From positions 1 through 62,765 of the forward strand of contig JAAEMV010000853.1 of NCBI GenBank assembly GCA_024225195.1: a stretch of 62,765 bases of DNA, in the 5' to 3' direction. Position numbers and translations under genes: made by a program. The notes under the pieces were generated by a model that worked only from the letters and a program-made list of their open reading frames with translations, searched no databases and was not told where the DNA came from. The stretch comes from Planctomycetaceae bacterium. GTDB lineage: Bacteria; Planctomycetota; Planctomycetia; Pirellulales; Pirellulaceae. This document shows, piece by piece, positions 1-8,540 of this stretch; the stretch's first letter is position 1; each line of letters starts with the position of its first letter.

Positions 1-228
1 AACGTTGACCTTAACCAACAAATCTGACCGTGCTAACACAGCGTCTCGATCAGACAGCACCTCTGCACCGGAAGTTACATAAAACGAATCCGGAAAATTT
101 GCCTCCGCTCCACACCCTGATTCGATCAAGACTTGATAACCAAGCTTGACCAGTTTTTTGACGGAGTCAGGCGTTACGGCAACTCGGCGTTCACCCGTCG
201 CAGATTCCTTGATAGCACCGATGATCAT
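1..228 (-). CDS. pntA: NAD(P) transhydrogenase alpha subunit, N-terminal part (partial)
   Basis: The reverse strand from an ATG at 228 reads off the left edge of the window, giving the first 76 residues of a protein. It begins MIIGAIKES, continues with TGERRVAVTPDSVKKL, and later has SDLLVKVN, the pattern of the AlaDH/PNT N-terminal domain. The LVKVN ending fits transhydrogenase alpha better than alanine dehydrogenase. The family couples hydride transfer between NADH and NADP+ to proton movement across the inner membrane; this subunit carries the NAD(H)-binding domain. Because the gene runs leftward, its remaining domains and any pntB partner lie outside the window. Alanine dehydrogenase is the main alternative and cannot be fully excluded from 76 residues. 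Confidence 0.8.
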   Translation of the reverse strand, partial: MIIGAIKESATGERRVAVTPDSVKKLVKLGYQVLIESGCGAEANFPDSFYVTSGAEVLSDRDAVLARSDLLVKVNV

Positions 229-434
229 ATTTCAGCTTCGTTTTGAAAAAAGTGGCAGATCCGGCAATCCGAATCCTAATTTGGATAACAACTCGCAACA
301 AGTAAGTTGCATCAATTATCCCCTTCGCAATTATTTAATTCGTTTCTTTTCCATTCCTAATGGTATCGCCGTGTTTTAACCATATCCCACAAAACTGATG
401 GCAACAAAAGAATTGGTGCAAATCCAACTCAGTT

Positions 435-959
435 TTAACCAAAGACCGAACTTTGGTTTCTACTCAGTAAACCGTCGCGATGGGAATCGAGTAATGGAAA
501 GTGTTTATGTCCAGATGTTGACGCGGAAACCGACTCGGGATTGCTTAACGATTTTCCAAAATTCGTGGACAACAACGAAATCCGGATCAATTCGCCAAAC
601 GCTTTTCGATCAATTGGCTTTCTTAAGTGAAACGCGGAACCGCGTCCGTTAACGCGGCGTATGACGTCCACATGCTGATTTCGATTGAGCACCATGGCTG
701 GTAACTGAAAACAACCCGTCAGCGATCTGACCGAATCAATCAGGTCCTCCCCTTGCATGTCTAGCAATTGAATATCAGAGATCACTAAATCAATCGTTAC
801 ATGATTGGCGAGGTTCAGCGCCCGATGTGCGCTAACGGCCGTCAGCAATTGAAATCTAGAGTTCCCAATCTTCAGTGAGTTAACCGTCTGCGCTAACTCG
901 AACAATGATTCTGTATCTGAATCAACGATTAAAACAGACGGTCGACGAAAGCTACCCAT
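435..959 (-). CDS. Stand-alone receiver-like protein with altered active site
   Basis: A 174-residue protein made of one response-regulator receiver domain (about residues 7-125) with no recognisable output domain. The fold signature is visible: PSVLIVDSD (strand 1), LVISDIQL with the likely phospho-acceptor Asp62, and LRKPID with the conserved Lys114. Two usual residues are changed: the second acid of the Mg-binding pair is Ser14 (VDS rather than VDD) and the Thr/Ser after strand 4 is Asn92 (MVLN). The frame stays open upstream to 1160, but the extra 67 residues look unstructured and the domain begins right after the ATG at 959, so I place the start there. No kinase gene is adjacent. It may act as a scaffold or phosphate sink, or be a pseudo-receiver. 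Confidence 0.65.
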   Translation of the reverse strand: MGSFRRPSVLIVDSDTESLFELAQTVNSLKIGNSRFQLLTAVSAHRALNLANHVTIDLVISDIQLLDMQGEDLIDSVRSLTGCFQLPAMVLNRNQHVDVIRRVNGRGSAFHLRKPIDRKAFGELIRISLLSTNFGKSLSNPESVSASTSGHKHFPLLDSHRDGLLSRNQSSVFG

Positions 960-1596
960 GGGAATGTCCCAATTAAGTTCGTTACTGGCTCCGGTGCGAA
1001 CCGAAAAATAATTCACGCTAGATTGACTATCGAACCAGTTTCGCTGAAAAGTTTGCCATATCGGTACACTGCCCTTTAAGCCATGCAATCGGCACGACAA
1101 AGAATTACAGGGCATTCCGACAAAACACTTTAACAAGTTGCCAGCAGCAGCCACTGACACGCCCTGCTCATTCGTTGTTTACCTGACCGACATAAAAGTA
1201 CCCAACACGCACGCTGATTGGCCATCGCCAACCCAACCCCCGTTACAATCCGCTCCTCTAAGATTACCGCCAAACCAAGAACAATGCATGGGATTGGTTT
1301 GATGAAATTTAGCCATACGAATGTTGAGAGCGGCGCTTCCCCTAATACTCCAGCATCCAAGCATAAACTTTTCCAAAACTCCAACCTTTCAATTTCGCTC
1401 CCGAGTTGAATCGACGATTTACAAAAGGACGCGACGAAGACGAGTCACAAGCGTGATTCATTCAAGTGGGTCTGAATGAATTCACCGCGCAAGTTTGCTC
1501 TGTAATCGCAACGACGCCGTGCCCGAGGCGACAAAACAACAGGGTGAAAAATTGACCAGCCGTTGTGCCAAAATGCTCATCAGGAGTTTGCCAAAG
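960..1596. other. Region without a convincing gene
   Basis: About 640 bases separate the start of the receiver gene from the Cys-rich protein. The open frames here (a reverse one at 1130-1384 and forward ones near 1218-1409) lack ribosome binding sites and recognisable domains. The segment presumably holds the two divergent promoters. I see no strong hairpin or repeat in it. Confidence 0.4.
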
Positions 1597-2292
1597 ATGT
1601 TTCGATCAGCCTTTAAACTTGTTGTGCTCACCGTCGCCCTCGCCCTGCCGAGCTTGTTGTCAGCTCAAGACTGCGCTTGTAACAGCAGTGTCCCCGCGAT
1701 CAATCACGGCAGCCAGTCCCGAACATGGGGTTTGAGAAATTGCGGCAGAGGCGTGAGCCAACAAAAGGCTGCCGGACTGTGGGCCGGCTACTGCAACGCT
1801 GATTGCAGTATCACTGTAGGCGGATGCGATTCCTGTGGGGCTCAGGATTGCTCTGGTGGGTGCCGCTTGGGTTCGAAATTGCATGGCCGGTTCCATAAGA
1901 ACTCTGGTTGCGACCAAGGATGCGAAAGCAGCTGCGGCCACACCTGCAAGCTGAAACAACGCTTCGCTGGACTCGGAGACAAATGCAATAAACAAGCTGA
2001 GCACTGCTTCGGTCGGCCGCAGCAAAGCAACGCTTGTCAAAACACCGGATGCGGTGAAGACGCTGACTGCGGTTGCAAATCGGGTTGCAAACTCCGCCAT
2101 TTATTCAAGAGTTGCAAGTTTAGCCGACAGGGAATGTTTGACTGTAGCAAAGAACACTGCGGATGCTCGGGAGCCTACTTCGACGAATGCATCGGCTTTG
2201 AATACGGAACTGCTGCAATACAAAGCTGCGTTAGCAATATCTTGAATGACACAAATTCAACCGACGAAGCTCCAGAGAAACCCGGCGCGTAG
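1597..2292 (+). CDS. Cysteine-rich exported protein, function unknown
   Basis: A 231-residue protein starting at the ATG at 1597, chosen because AGGAG lies ten bases upstream (1582-1586) and the product then begins with a clean signal peptide (MFRSAFKLVVLTVALALP, cleavage likely near LLSA-QD). The mature part is small and has 26 cysteines, mostly in CxxxC, GC and DC steps, with many Gly, Lys and Asn residues. That suggests a disulfide-rich extracytoplasmic or wall-linked protein, or a metal-binding one. The acidic tail ends in EAPEKPGA. I do not recognise a named family; planctomycetes encode many unnamed exported Cys-rich proteins. A strong intrinsic terminator follows 70 bases after the stop, so it is probably a single-gene unit. 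Confidence 0.7.
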   Translation: MFRSAFKLVVLTVALALPSLLSAQDCACNSSVPAINHGSQSRTWGLRNCGRGVSQQKAAGLWAGYCNADCSITVGGCDSCGAQDCSGGCRLGSKLHGRFHKNSGCDQGCESSCGHTCKLKQRFAGLGDKCNKQAEHCFGRPQQSNACQNTGCGEDADCGCKSGCKLRHLFKSCKFSRQGMFDCSKEHCGCSGAYFDECIGFEYGTAAIQSCVSNILNDTNSTDEAPEKPGA

Positions 2293-2361
2293 TAAAAAAC
2301 AACCTAATTCCAAATCACTTTGAAATTGGCCAAAGCTCGTGTTTATCGAGACTTTACTCCT

Positions 2362-2390
2362 AAGCCCCGCGTATCTTCGCGGGGCTTTTT
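2362..2390 (+). terminator. Intrinsic terminator after the Cys-rich gene
   Basis: A perfect 10-bp stem (AAGCCCCGCG paired with CGCGGGGCTT), a six-base loop and a run of T residues. It ends transcription of the gene that stops at 2292. Confidence 0.9.
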
Positions 2391-2421
2391 ACTATTTCTA
2401 GCCAATCACACCGCAAAAACG

Positions 2422-2441
2422 TTATCTAAGCTTATCTAAGC
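2422..2441. repeat. 10-bp tandem duplication
   Basis: The decamer TTATCTAAGC occurs twice head to tail between a terminator and the next small gene. It is one of several short tandem duplications in gene-free DNA of this window. Confidence 0.6.
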
Positions 2442-2567
2442 GAAAGCCAAACCAGCAAAGCCGTTGAAAGAAATTCGGATTTCAAGTATCGTGTAAGCAA
2501 CGCAGAAGCGATATTTTCAACAACGAACATCTATAAATTTAAACCGCATAAGCATTCAGGAAGTCCC

Positions 2568-2744
2568 ATGGGAAGTGAAAGAGAACGAGAACTACGTCGA
2601 CGGCGCAAACGAAAAAAGAAAATGGGCTTGCTCCGTAAGCGAGCAGAGAAAGCTTCTTCATCTGAGAAAGAAGTGCTCGCTGCAAAGATCCGCCAACTGA
2701 CTCCCGGCGCTGAGGGGCTACTCAAGACCATGGGTCTTAAGTAA
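2568..2744 (+). CDS. 58-residue basic protein (DUF6800-like)
   Basis: A short gene with a good ribosome binding site (AGGAAG at 2558-2563, four bases before the ATG). The product starts MGSERERELRRRRKRKKK, a dense Arg/Lys/Glu block, and continues as a helical segment with SEKEVLAAKIRQLTPGAEGL and a C-terminal GLK. This arrangement (charged N-terminus, then a KIR.LTPGAE motif) matches, from memory, a small protein family found almost only in planctomycetes and listed as DUF6800; its function is unknown. The charge suggests nucleic-acid or ribosome binding, which is inference. It is flanked by terminators at 2362 and 2781, so it is its own transcription unit. Confidence 0.75.
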   Translation: MGSERERELRRRRKRKKKMGLLRKRAEKASSSEKEVLAAKIRQLTPGAEGLLKTMGLK

Positions 2745-2780
2745 TTGAATTAGCAATTCAAATCACGACTAAGCGAAAAG

Positions 2781-2809
2781 CCGCACCCTTTGGGTTGCGG
2801 TTTTTTTTT
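2781..2809 (+). terminator. Intrinsic terminator after the 58-residue protein gene
   Basis: Stem CCGCACCC with GGGTTGCGG (one bulged base) around a TTT loop, followed by nine T residues. Confidence 0.85.
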
Positions 2810-3112
2810 GGCTGGTGGGTTCGAGACACTTGAGAATAATAATCCTGGCAAGCAACCTTCCCCATGCTGATTGCAACGAAGGCGTCTTCGACAGATCATT
2901 AGTTCAGCATATGGACGACAGAATCCGAAAACGCTCGATTCGTCGGGATTCACCTTTAAGCACTTGGACCGTCGATCATCGCAAGTTATAAGGTATTTAC
3001 GTATTCGGTTAGTCTAACACGAGGCTTAATCGACGCCCGCGTTTCCAATTCTTCGTTCGAATTTGTACGTGTTTCTTTTTTCTTTTCCTCACTTTAAAGT
3101 TGTTCAAAAGCC
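2810..3112. other. Leader region of the acyl-CoA dehydrogenase gene
   Basis: About 300 bases without a credible gene. It presumably holds the promoter of the acyl-CoA dehydrogenase gene; there is a T-rich stretch just before that start (TTTCTTTTTTCTTTTCC) but no clear Shine-Dalgarno sequence. Confidence 0.35.
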
Positions 3113-5200
3113 ATGTTGAAAGAAATCGAAAACCAACCTAGTGACAACCAAAACCCATCCACTGGAGAAGACGCGATGGCGTTGATTCTTCAACAGGCAG
3201 GTAAGTCATCTGACGAAGTTGCGGCGCTCTCAACACTCGATGACGCCGACCAAACAGCAGAGAATCAATTTTCAGGCGAAGCCCCCACCATCGCCTCGTT
3301 ATTTGGGACTGGAAAAGCTCACGAGTTTGAAGCGGGTACTTTTGCTCCTTCGAAAAAGGTCGCGGAAGTGATGGGCGCTTCGCTGGAGTTCCTGCTGAAG
3401 CGAAAGAAGGAAAACACTCTCTTCGACAACCAAAAAATGTTGTTCCGTGAAGACATACTCACCGGACTCGCCGAACGAGGTTTCTTCGGTCTGGCGATCC
3501 CTGAGGAGTATAGCGGCAGCGGCGCGAAGCTTGGCGATCTCGGACCGTTACTTCGCGCGTTGACATTCGTCCATCCCGACCTTGCCGTCATGTTCGAAGT
3601 ACACAACTTCCTCGGTCCGGTGACTCCGATCCTAGATTTTGGAACACCCGAGCAGAAGGAGTACTTCCTGCCAAAAATGGCAAGAGGTGAGTTGCTTGGT
3701 TCGTTTGCGCTCACCGAACCAGGCGTCGGTGCAGACCCTAGTAAACTGTCGATGACCGCTCGTCTCGACGGAGATAAGTATATCGTCAACGGTGTAAAAT
3801 GGCCCATCACGAACGTGATCTACGGTGGCGTATGCGTGCTAGTCGTGAAGCTGGAAGGCCACGATACCCAACCCGGACGTGACTCCGGAATGATCATTTT
3901 TGAGGTGCCACCGAGCGACAACTCTAATTTCCGCATGAAACGGAACGACCTCACTGCTTTCGATTATCTTTGGAACGCCCGTTTCCGGTTAATGGATTGC
4001 CCGATCCCCAAAAACTGCCTGCTTGGCCCTCCAGGAAAAGGCCTTGCTCAAGCGTTCAGTTCGCTCGCCAAAGGCCGCGGCGGTATCGGAGTCAACAGTG
4101 CAGCAAAAACTTTTAAGTTGCTCGCTCATTTGATTAACGATCCAGAAACCAATCCTGACAACAGCGAATCTTCGAAAGAAGATTTCAAACCCGGCGAACC
4201 CAATGCCGGCGGTTGGACATCTTTCCGCAGCACCTTTGGCAAGCCGATCGGAAGTGCGCCTCGAATTCAAACTTGGATTGGTCGAGCCACAACTCACGGT
4301 CTTGCCGCGCGAGTCCTTGGTGACCTGTGCTTTCGTTTAGCAGCGAACGGCGTCCGCGACGAAACTCAGGGGATGATTGCCAAGGTGTACGCGACCAAGA
4401 CACTACTCGAGACCGCAATCAATTGTTATCAAATCCAAGGCGGGCGATCCGTCCACACCGACGAGCGACGGAAGTACACTCGCAGGGACGCTCAGATTTC
4501 GGAACAGGGAATGCCTGAAAATCCGATCGAAAACTACATCGGTGAAAATATGCACGAATTCACCATTGCTACAGTTTACGAGGGGCCGAACCCTGTCCTC
4601 TCCGACGTGGGCGCGCCCAACGCGATGACCCGAAACATCCGAAGTCAATACCTAGTCCCAATTGGCATTGCCGAAGTCAATGGAAAATTTGGATTAGGGG
4701 AGAAGGCAAAGTTTGGATGGTTTGTTGCAAAAACGGTCCTCGGTTCATTCATGCCCTCTCCCGGGAATTTAAGTGGAGTGAGCAACCTGTTCATGCTTAA
4801 AAGAAAATATGCCGAACGAGCGTTGAAGAGGAATCGTGTGCTCGGGCGACGGATTCTTTTGATCATTGCCAAATACCAAAAGTCATTTATGGATCAGTCG
4901 TTTCTCCTCGGCGACGAGGGGGGCGTATTTGACCAACTGTGCCATAATCTCGCGTCACTTTGTTTCGCTCTCTCCATGGAAGAGCCAAACGCGGAGTATC
5001 TAAAGATCGCAAGTGCTCTGGACCTTGAAGCCTCGTTACGACTCAAGGGACAAGAGTCTTCGGTCGAACTTCAACGAGCTTGGGCTGAGATCGGGCAATT
5101 GATGATGGATAAGAATTCGCAACTCCATCAAGACCTGATTGCAGATATTGAAGTCGCTGACATTCCTCTCGATCCGAGATTCATTGACCGCTTTATTTAG
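3113..5200 (+). CDS. Acyl-CoA dehydrogenase family protein, long form
   Basis: A 695-residue flavoprotein of the acyl-CoA dehydrogenase superfamily, which oxidises acyl-CoA thioesters to 2-enoyl-CoA in fatty-acid beta-oxidation and passes electrons to ETF. The core runs from roughly residue 90 to 500: a helical N-domain (LAERGFFGLAIPEEYSGSG), the FAD-contacting beta-domain motif FALTEPGVGADPSKL, and a C-domain with TVYEGPN, whose Glu near residue 488 is at the catalytic-base position of many family members. It is much longer than the usual 380-400 residues: an N-terminal extension of some 80 residues and about 190 extra C-terminal residues, as in planctomycete and FadE-like long forms. Substrate length cannot be told. 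Its stop overlaps the stop of the convergent sulfatase gene by eight bases. Confidence 0.9.
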   Translation: MLKEIENQPSDNQNPSTGEDAMALILQQAGKSSDEVAALSTLDDADQTAENQFSGEAPTIASLFGTGKAHEFEAGTFAPSKKVAEVMGASLEFLLKRKKENTLFDNQKMLFREDILTGLAERGFFGLAIPEEYSGSGAKLGDLGPLLRALTFVHPDLAVMFEVHNFLGPVTPILDFGTPEQKEYFLPKMARGELLGSFALTEPGVGADPSKLSMTARLDGDKYIVNGVKWPITNVIYGGVCVLVVKLEGHDTQPGRDSGMIIFEVPPSDNSNFRMKRNDLTAFDYLWNARFRLMDCPIPKNCLLGPPGKGLAQAFSSLAKGRGGIGVNSAAKTFKLLAHLINDPETNPDNSESSKEDFKPGEPNAGGWTSFRSTFGKPIGSAPRIQTWIGRATTHGLAARVLGDLCFRLAANGVRDETQGMIAKVYATKTLLETAINCYQIQGGRSVHTDERRKYTRRDAQISEQGMPENPIENYIGENMHEFTIATVYEGPNPVLSDVGAPNAMTRNIRSQYLVPIGIAEVNGKFGLGEKAKFGWFVAKTVLGSFMPSPGNLSGVSNLFMLKRKYAERALKRNRVLGRRILLIIAKYQKSFMDQSFLLGDEGGVFDQLCHNLASLCFALSMEEPNAEYLKIASALDLEASLRLKGQESSVELQRAWAEIGQLMMDKNSQLHQDLIADIEVADIPLDPRFIDRFI

Positions 5201-6674
5201 CAGACACCCGTCCGGCGGGTCGGACTCCCGTCCCCGTCGTTTTGGTTAATCGATCACCTAGGTCTTTGCGGACCTCATCGGCATACCTGACCAGTTTGGC
5301 TACGACTTCTGGATGCTGCTCTGCTACGTTCACTGTCTCGCCCACGTCTGCTCGCAAGTCGTAGAGGGCAAACTTCGCCAGATTTTGATCGTACTTAATC
5401 GGCTTGCCATCATCCTTTCCATCGCGGCCATTGAGCGACCGATACTTATGAGGAAAAACGAGTTTGAATTGGGCGTCACGAATCGCCTGTAACTCACCGT
5501 TTTTGTAATAGCAGGGAAAGTGAGTATGTGGCGAACGAGCATCGGCTTCACCAAATAACAAAGGCCTGATATCGTGCCCGTCAATTCGGTGATCGGGAAG
5601 CTGCCCGTCGATAAGCTTCGCTACGGTCGGAAAAATATCAATCGTGGATGCCAATTCAACACACGTTGTATCCGCTGGAATTTCCCCCGGCCATTTCATC
5701 AGTGTAGGGACACGGTAACCTCCCTCAAACATGGTTCCCTTCCCCTCTCTTAACGGTGCTGCTGAACCGGCGCGCTTGCCGTAACTTAACCAAGGGCCAT
5801 TATCAGAGGTGAAAATCACTAGCGTATTTTCGTCAATTCCGTATTTTTTCAGAGCTGCATTAACCTGGCCGACAGACCAATCAACTTCCATCATCACATC
5901 CCCAAACAACCCCGCTCCACTCTTCCCGGCGAATTTTTCAGAAACGTATAAAGGGACGTGAACCATTGAATGCGGGAGATAGAGTAGAAATGGACGCTCG
6001 TGGTTTTTCTCGATAAATTCCACGGCTCTTTTTGTGTAGGCGGTCGTCAATCGAGTTTGATCATCCGGGTCAACCTCCGCATCGACCACCTCATTCCCAT
6101 CAAACAGCGGCAGAGGTGGGTAATTGTTTTTTAGTTTGGGTGAGTCAGCAGGGAGGTCGACAAAATTCGGGTGATAAGGCCACATGTCGTTGGAATACGG
6201 CAAACCATAATACTGATCAAACCCATGCTGCAGAGGTAGAAACTGTTGTTGGACACCGAGGTGCCACTTCCCGAAACACGCAGTCGCGTACCCTTTTTGC
6301 TTACATAATTCCGCGAGAGTCATCTCCTCAGAATTAATTCCCAACTTCGAGTTCGGCCCCAGCGCCCCCGAAATCCCAACCCGCCGATGATTGCAACCCG
6401 TCAGTAACGCAATTCTGGAAGCCGAGCAAACCGCCGTAGAGGCGACGAAGTCGGTGAAACGCCGACCTTGCTTGGCCATCTGGTCCAAATTAGGAGTCGT
6501 GTAACCGTCTGCACCAAAGGGACCAATATCCGCATACCCAAGATCGTCGATGAAAATAACGACGATGTTCGGACTTGAGACCCGCTGATCATTGGTCGCA
6601 GCCTTCAACCCGGCCGAAACAAGACTGCTAAACAGAAAGATCAGCAACAACGGAATCAGAACTTTTATTTTCAT
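5193..6674 (-). CDS. Exported arylsulfatase (sulfatase family)
   Basis: A 493-residue sulfatase with a signal peptide (MKIKVLIPLLLIFLFSS, cleavage near residues 21-26). It has the N-terminal metal-binding DDLGYADIG motif (Asp43, Asp44), the formylglycine site C-S-A-S-R at residues 83-87 followed by LLTG, the FGKWHLG motif, and the TSDNGPW motif. The modified residue would be Cys83; the motif uses Ala rather than Pro at the third position (CxAxR), which formylglycine-generating enzyme is known to accept. The family removes sulfate esters from polysaccharides or small aryl sulfates in the periplasm or outside the cell. Planctomycetes are rich in such enzymes for algal glycans. Specificity cannot be judged here. 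Confidence 0.93.
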   Translation of the reverse strand: MKIKVLIPLLLIFLFSSLVSAGLKAATNDQRVSSPNIVVIFIDDLGYADIGPFGADGYTTPNLDQMAKQGRRFTDFVASTAVCSASRIALLTGCNHRRVGISGALGPNSKLGINSEEMTLAELCKQKGYATACFGKWHLGVQQQFLPLQHGFDQYYGLPYSNDMWPYHPNFVDLPADSPKLKNNYPPLPLFDGNEVVDAEVDPDDQTRLTTAYTKRAVEFIEKNHERPFLLYLPHSMVHVPLYVSEKFAGKSGAGLFGDVMMEVDWSVGQVNAALKKYGIDENTLVIFTSDNGPWLSYGKRAGSAAPLREGKGTMFEGGYRVPTLMKWPGEIPADTTCVELASTIDIFPTVAKLIDGQLPDHRIDGHDIRPLLFGEADARSPHTHFPCYYKNGELQAIRDAQFKLVFPHKYRSLNGRDGKDDGKPIKYDQNLAKFALYDLRADVGETVNVAEQHPEVVAKLVRYADEVRKDLGDRLTKTTGTGVRPAGRVSAK

Positions 6675-6863
6675 CGATAACTTACTGTTGGAGAAACACT
6701 TGCTTGCTAAGAGTATTCTAATGATACCCCATCCTCAGCATTTAAGTAAAACAGAAAGTTTTCCGAAGCAGCAAATTTGCGAACTGGGCTGGGACGGATC
6801 CGAAATGGCTTTCCGATTTAATCCAGCTCAATGAAACGACCGCGGATTACCACAATCGATGAT

Positions 6864-8300
6864 TCACTTGCCGTGATTCCGATTAAATATTTCGGGATCA
6901 AATGGATCTTGAGGAGTGAATTCAGGCGACAACCGATCCAATTTCGGAATTTCGCCAACCGTCTCTTCCGAGTTAGGCATCGACTTCGGAGCCGGCAATA
7001 AACTGAGCGGCTCCGGTTTAACAGGCTCGACCTGCGGAACATTCTGATCAGAAACAACAGGACTCAACGACTCATCATTCAACCTGGCGAACTCAAGACT
7101 TGCTTGACGCGGATTGCGATTGAGCATAATTAACCACTGACTCAAATTCTTGTACTGCACAGAATCTTTAGCGACAAATGGCTCACTTTGCCCCGCATGA
7201 AGTTGCGTTGCAGCACGGAACAACTCGCTATCGAACGAATTTTCACGGTCGACGTATTTCAAAATATTGTGAAGGTTTCTCTGACTTTGCCGTCTCGGAA
7301 TAGGCACTGTCCGGCCAAGATGCATCAATGGCATAACACGTGAATCAGAGTCGTGGCATTTCGCAGCGCTGCATCCGGTTACCAAAAGGCCTTCTATCCT
7401 TCTTCGATACAGCCCTAAACTACCCTCCGGCATGGATCGAGTTTCCTTGTCCAATTCAGCAACTGGCACCATTAGCCGGTCGTCTGACTCGGTAGGAACC
7501 GGTTGCTCGATTCCATTGGACATCGCCATCGGACGACGGTTTAAAAGTACTGATTCAATTTCAACATCTTCCTCAAACCCAACTTGCTTGACCAAGTCAC
7601 CAACCGCATTCGAATTCCCAACTAACTCGCTTAATTTTAACTCACTCAATTTGGCAACCGCATCATCGGACCAAACTGGCGTGCCGATGGACTCATCCAA
7701 CATAGGTAAAGGACGGAAAACGTAACGTACCATTGCAGGAGCATTTGAGTCTACCGCCGGGATAACGTCGTTCCTATCCTGAGGAACCAAGTTCGATTCA
7801 CCTTTCGAAGCCACGTCAGTCCGATTCCGTTGCAACAAGAGCATTTCTTGCTTTTGACTGCTCTGCCGTTGTGACAAAGCAACATTGAGTTGGCGGTCGA
7901 GATATTCAAGTTCGACGGCTTTCAACTTCGACTGCAGCAACAAATCAATTTGGTTTTGAGCCAAATCAAATAATTGATTTTTAAGACACCAATGGAACAA
8001 TTTCTTTTGACCAATGAGATCGCTCGCTCGGATCCGTGCCGCTTTTCCCCAGTAAGCTTCTTTTAGTGAATCGCACACAAATTCCGTGCGTTCAGTAGGA
8101 ATCACTAAACGACTCCCTTGACTAGTGACAACAATTACCTGCTCTTCACCACGACTTATCTGCCCGCGAAGAATCTCGCCATTACTGAGCACTAACAATT
8201 GCTCTACCGTTCCGCCAACTGGCGACTGAGCGCTTACGGCACCCGCGCTCGCTACGGCGGTAAAGACAAATATGATTGCTGTCAGTAGAAATCGGTACAT
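6864..8300 (-). CDS. Exported protein with a CX3CH motif, function unknown
   Basis: A 478-residue exported protein (signal peptide MYRFLLTAIIFVFTAVASAG, cleavage near AVSA-QS). Residues 30-90 form a small beta-rich module (LVLSNGEILRGQI, then VVTSQGSRLVIP) of a kind seen at the start of many planctomycete exported proteins. A helical, Gln/Leu-rich stretch follows to about residue 170. The segment around residue 309 contains GCSAAKCHDS, a CX3CH motif resembling a c-type haem site, with MPLMHLGR downstream that could supply an axial His or Met. The C-terminal 90 residues are Pro/Glu-rich and probably disordered. It may be a haem-binding surface or periplasmic protein; the cysteines could instead form a disulfide. 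Confidence 0.65.
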   Translation of the reverse strand: MYRFLLTAIIFVFTAVASAGAVSAQSPVGGTVEQLLVLSNGEILRGQISRGEEQVIVVTSQGSRLVIPTERTEFVCDSLKEAYWGKAARIRASDLIGQKKLFHWCLKNQLFDLAQNQIDLLLQSKLKAVELEYLDRQLNVALSQRQSSQKQEMLLLQRNRTDVASKGESNLVPQDRNDVIPAVDSNAPAMVRYVFRPLPMLDESIGTPVWSDDAVAKLSELKLSELVGNSNAVGDLVKQVGFEEDVEIESVLLNRRPMAMSNGIEQPVPTESDDRLMVPVAELDKETRSMPEGSLGLYRRRIEGLLVTGCSAAKCHDSDSRVMPLMHLGRTVPIPRRQSQRNLHNILKYVDRENSFDSELFRAATQLHAGQSEPFVAKDSVQYKNLSQWLIMLNRNPRQASLEFARLNDESLSPVVSDQNVPQVEPVKPEPLSLLPAPKSMPNSEETVGEIPKLDRLSPEFTPQDPFDPEIFNRNHGK

Positions 8301-8540
8301 GCCGGACAGTAGGAAATCAGCGATGAGCGGTCAACGTGAATGCGGCTATATCGAGCAGTTGACTGACTCAACCCATTAGGAGTGCTATCAGTTTATTGCT
8401 GGCCACTCCAAAATCCCGTGTTCGCAATCGTCATACCTCAAACGTTCAGTCCCGCTATTATGCGTTGAGCCCAAACGTTTAGCCGTGATTTGGTAAAATA
8501 CGGAACTGGTATCAACTCAAGATTTGCAGCTTTTCCAGTC

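Noticed and set aside
1130-1409. Overlapping open frames on both strands
   Set aside because: No ribosome binding site, no domain, and they overlap each other; more likely promoter DNA.
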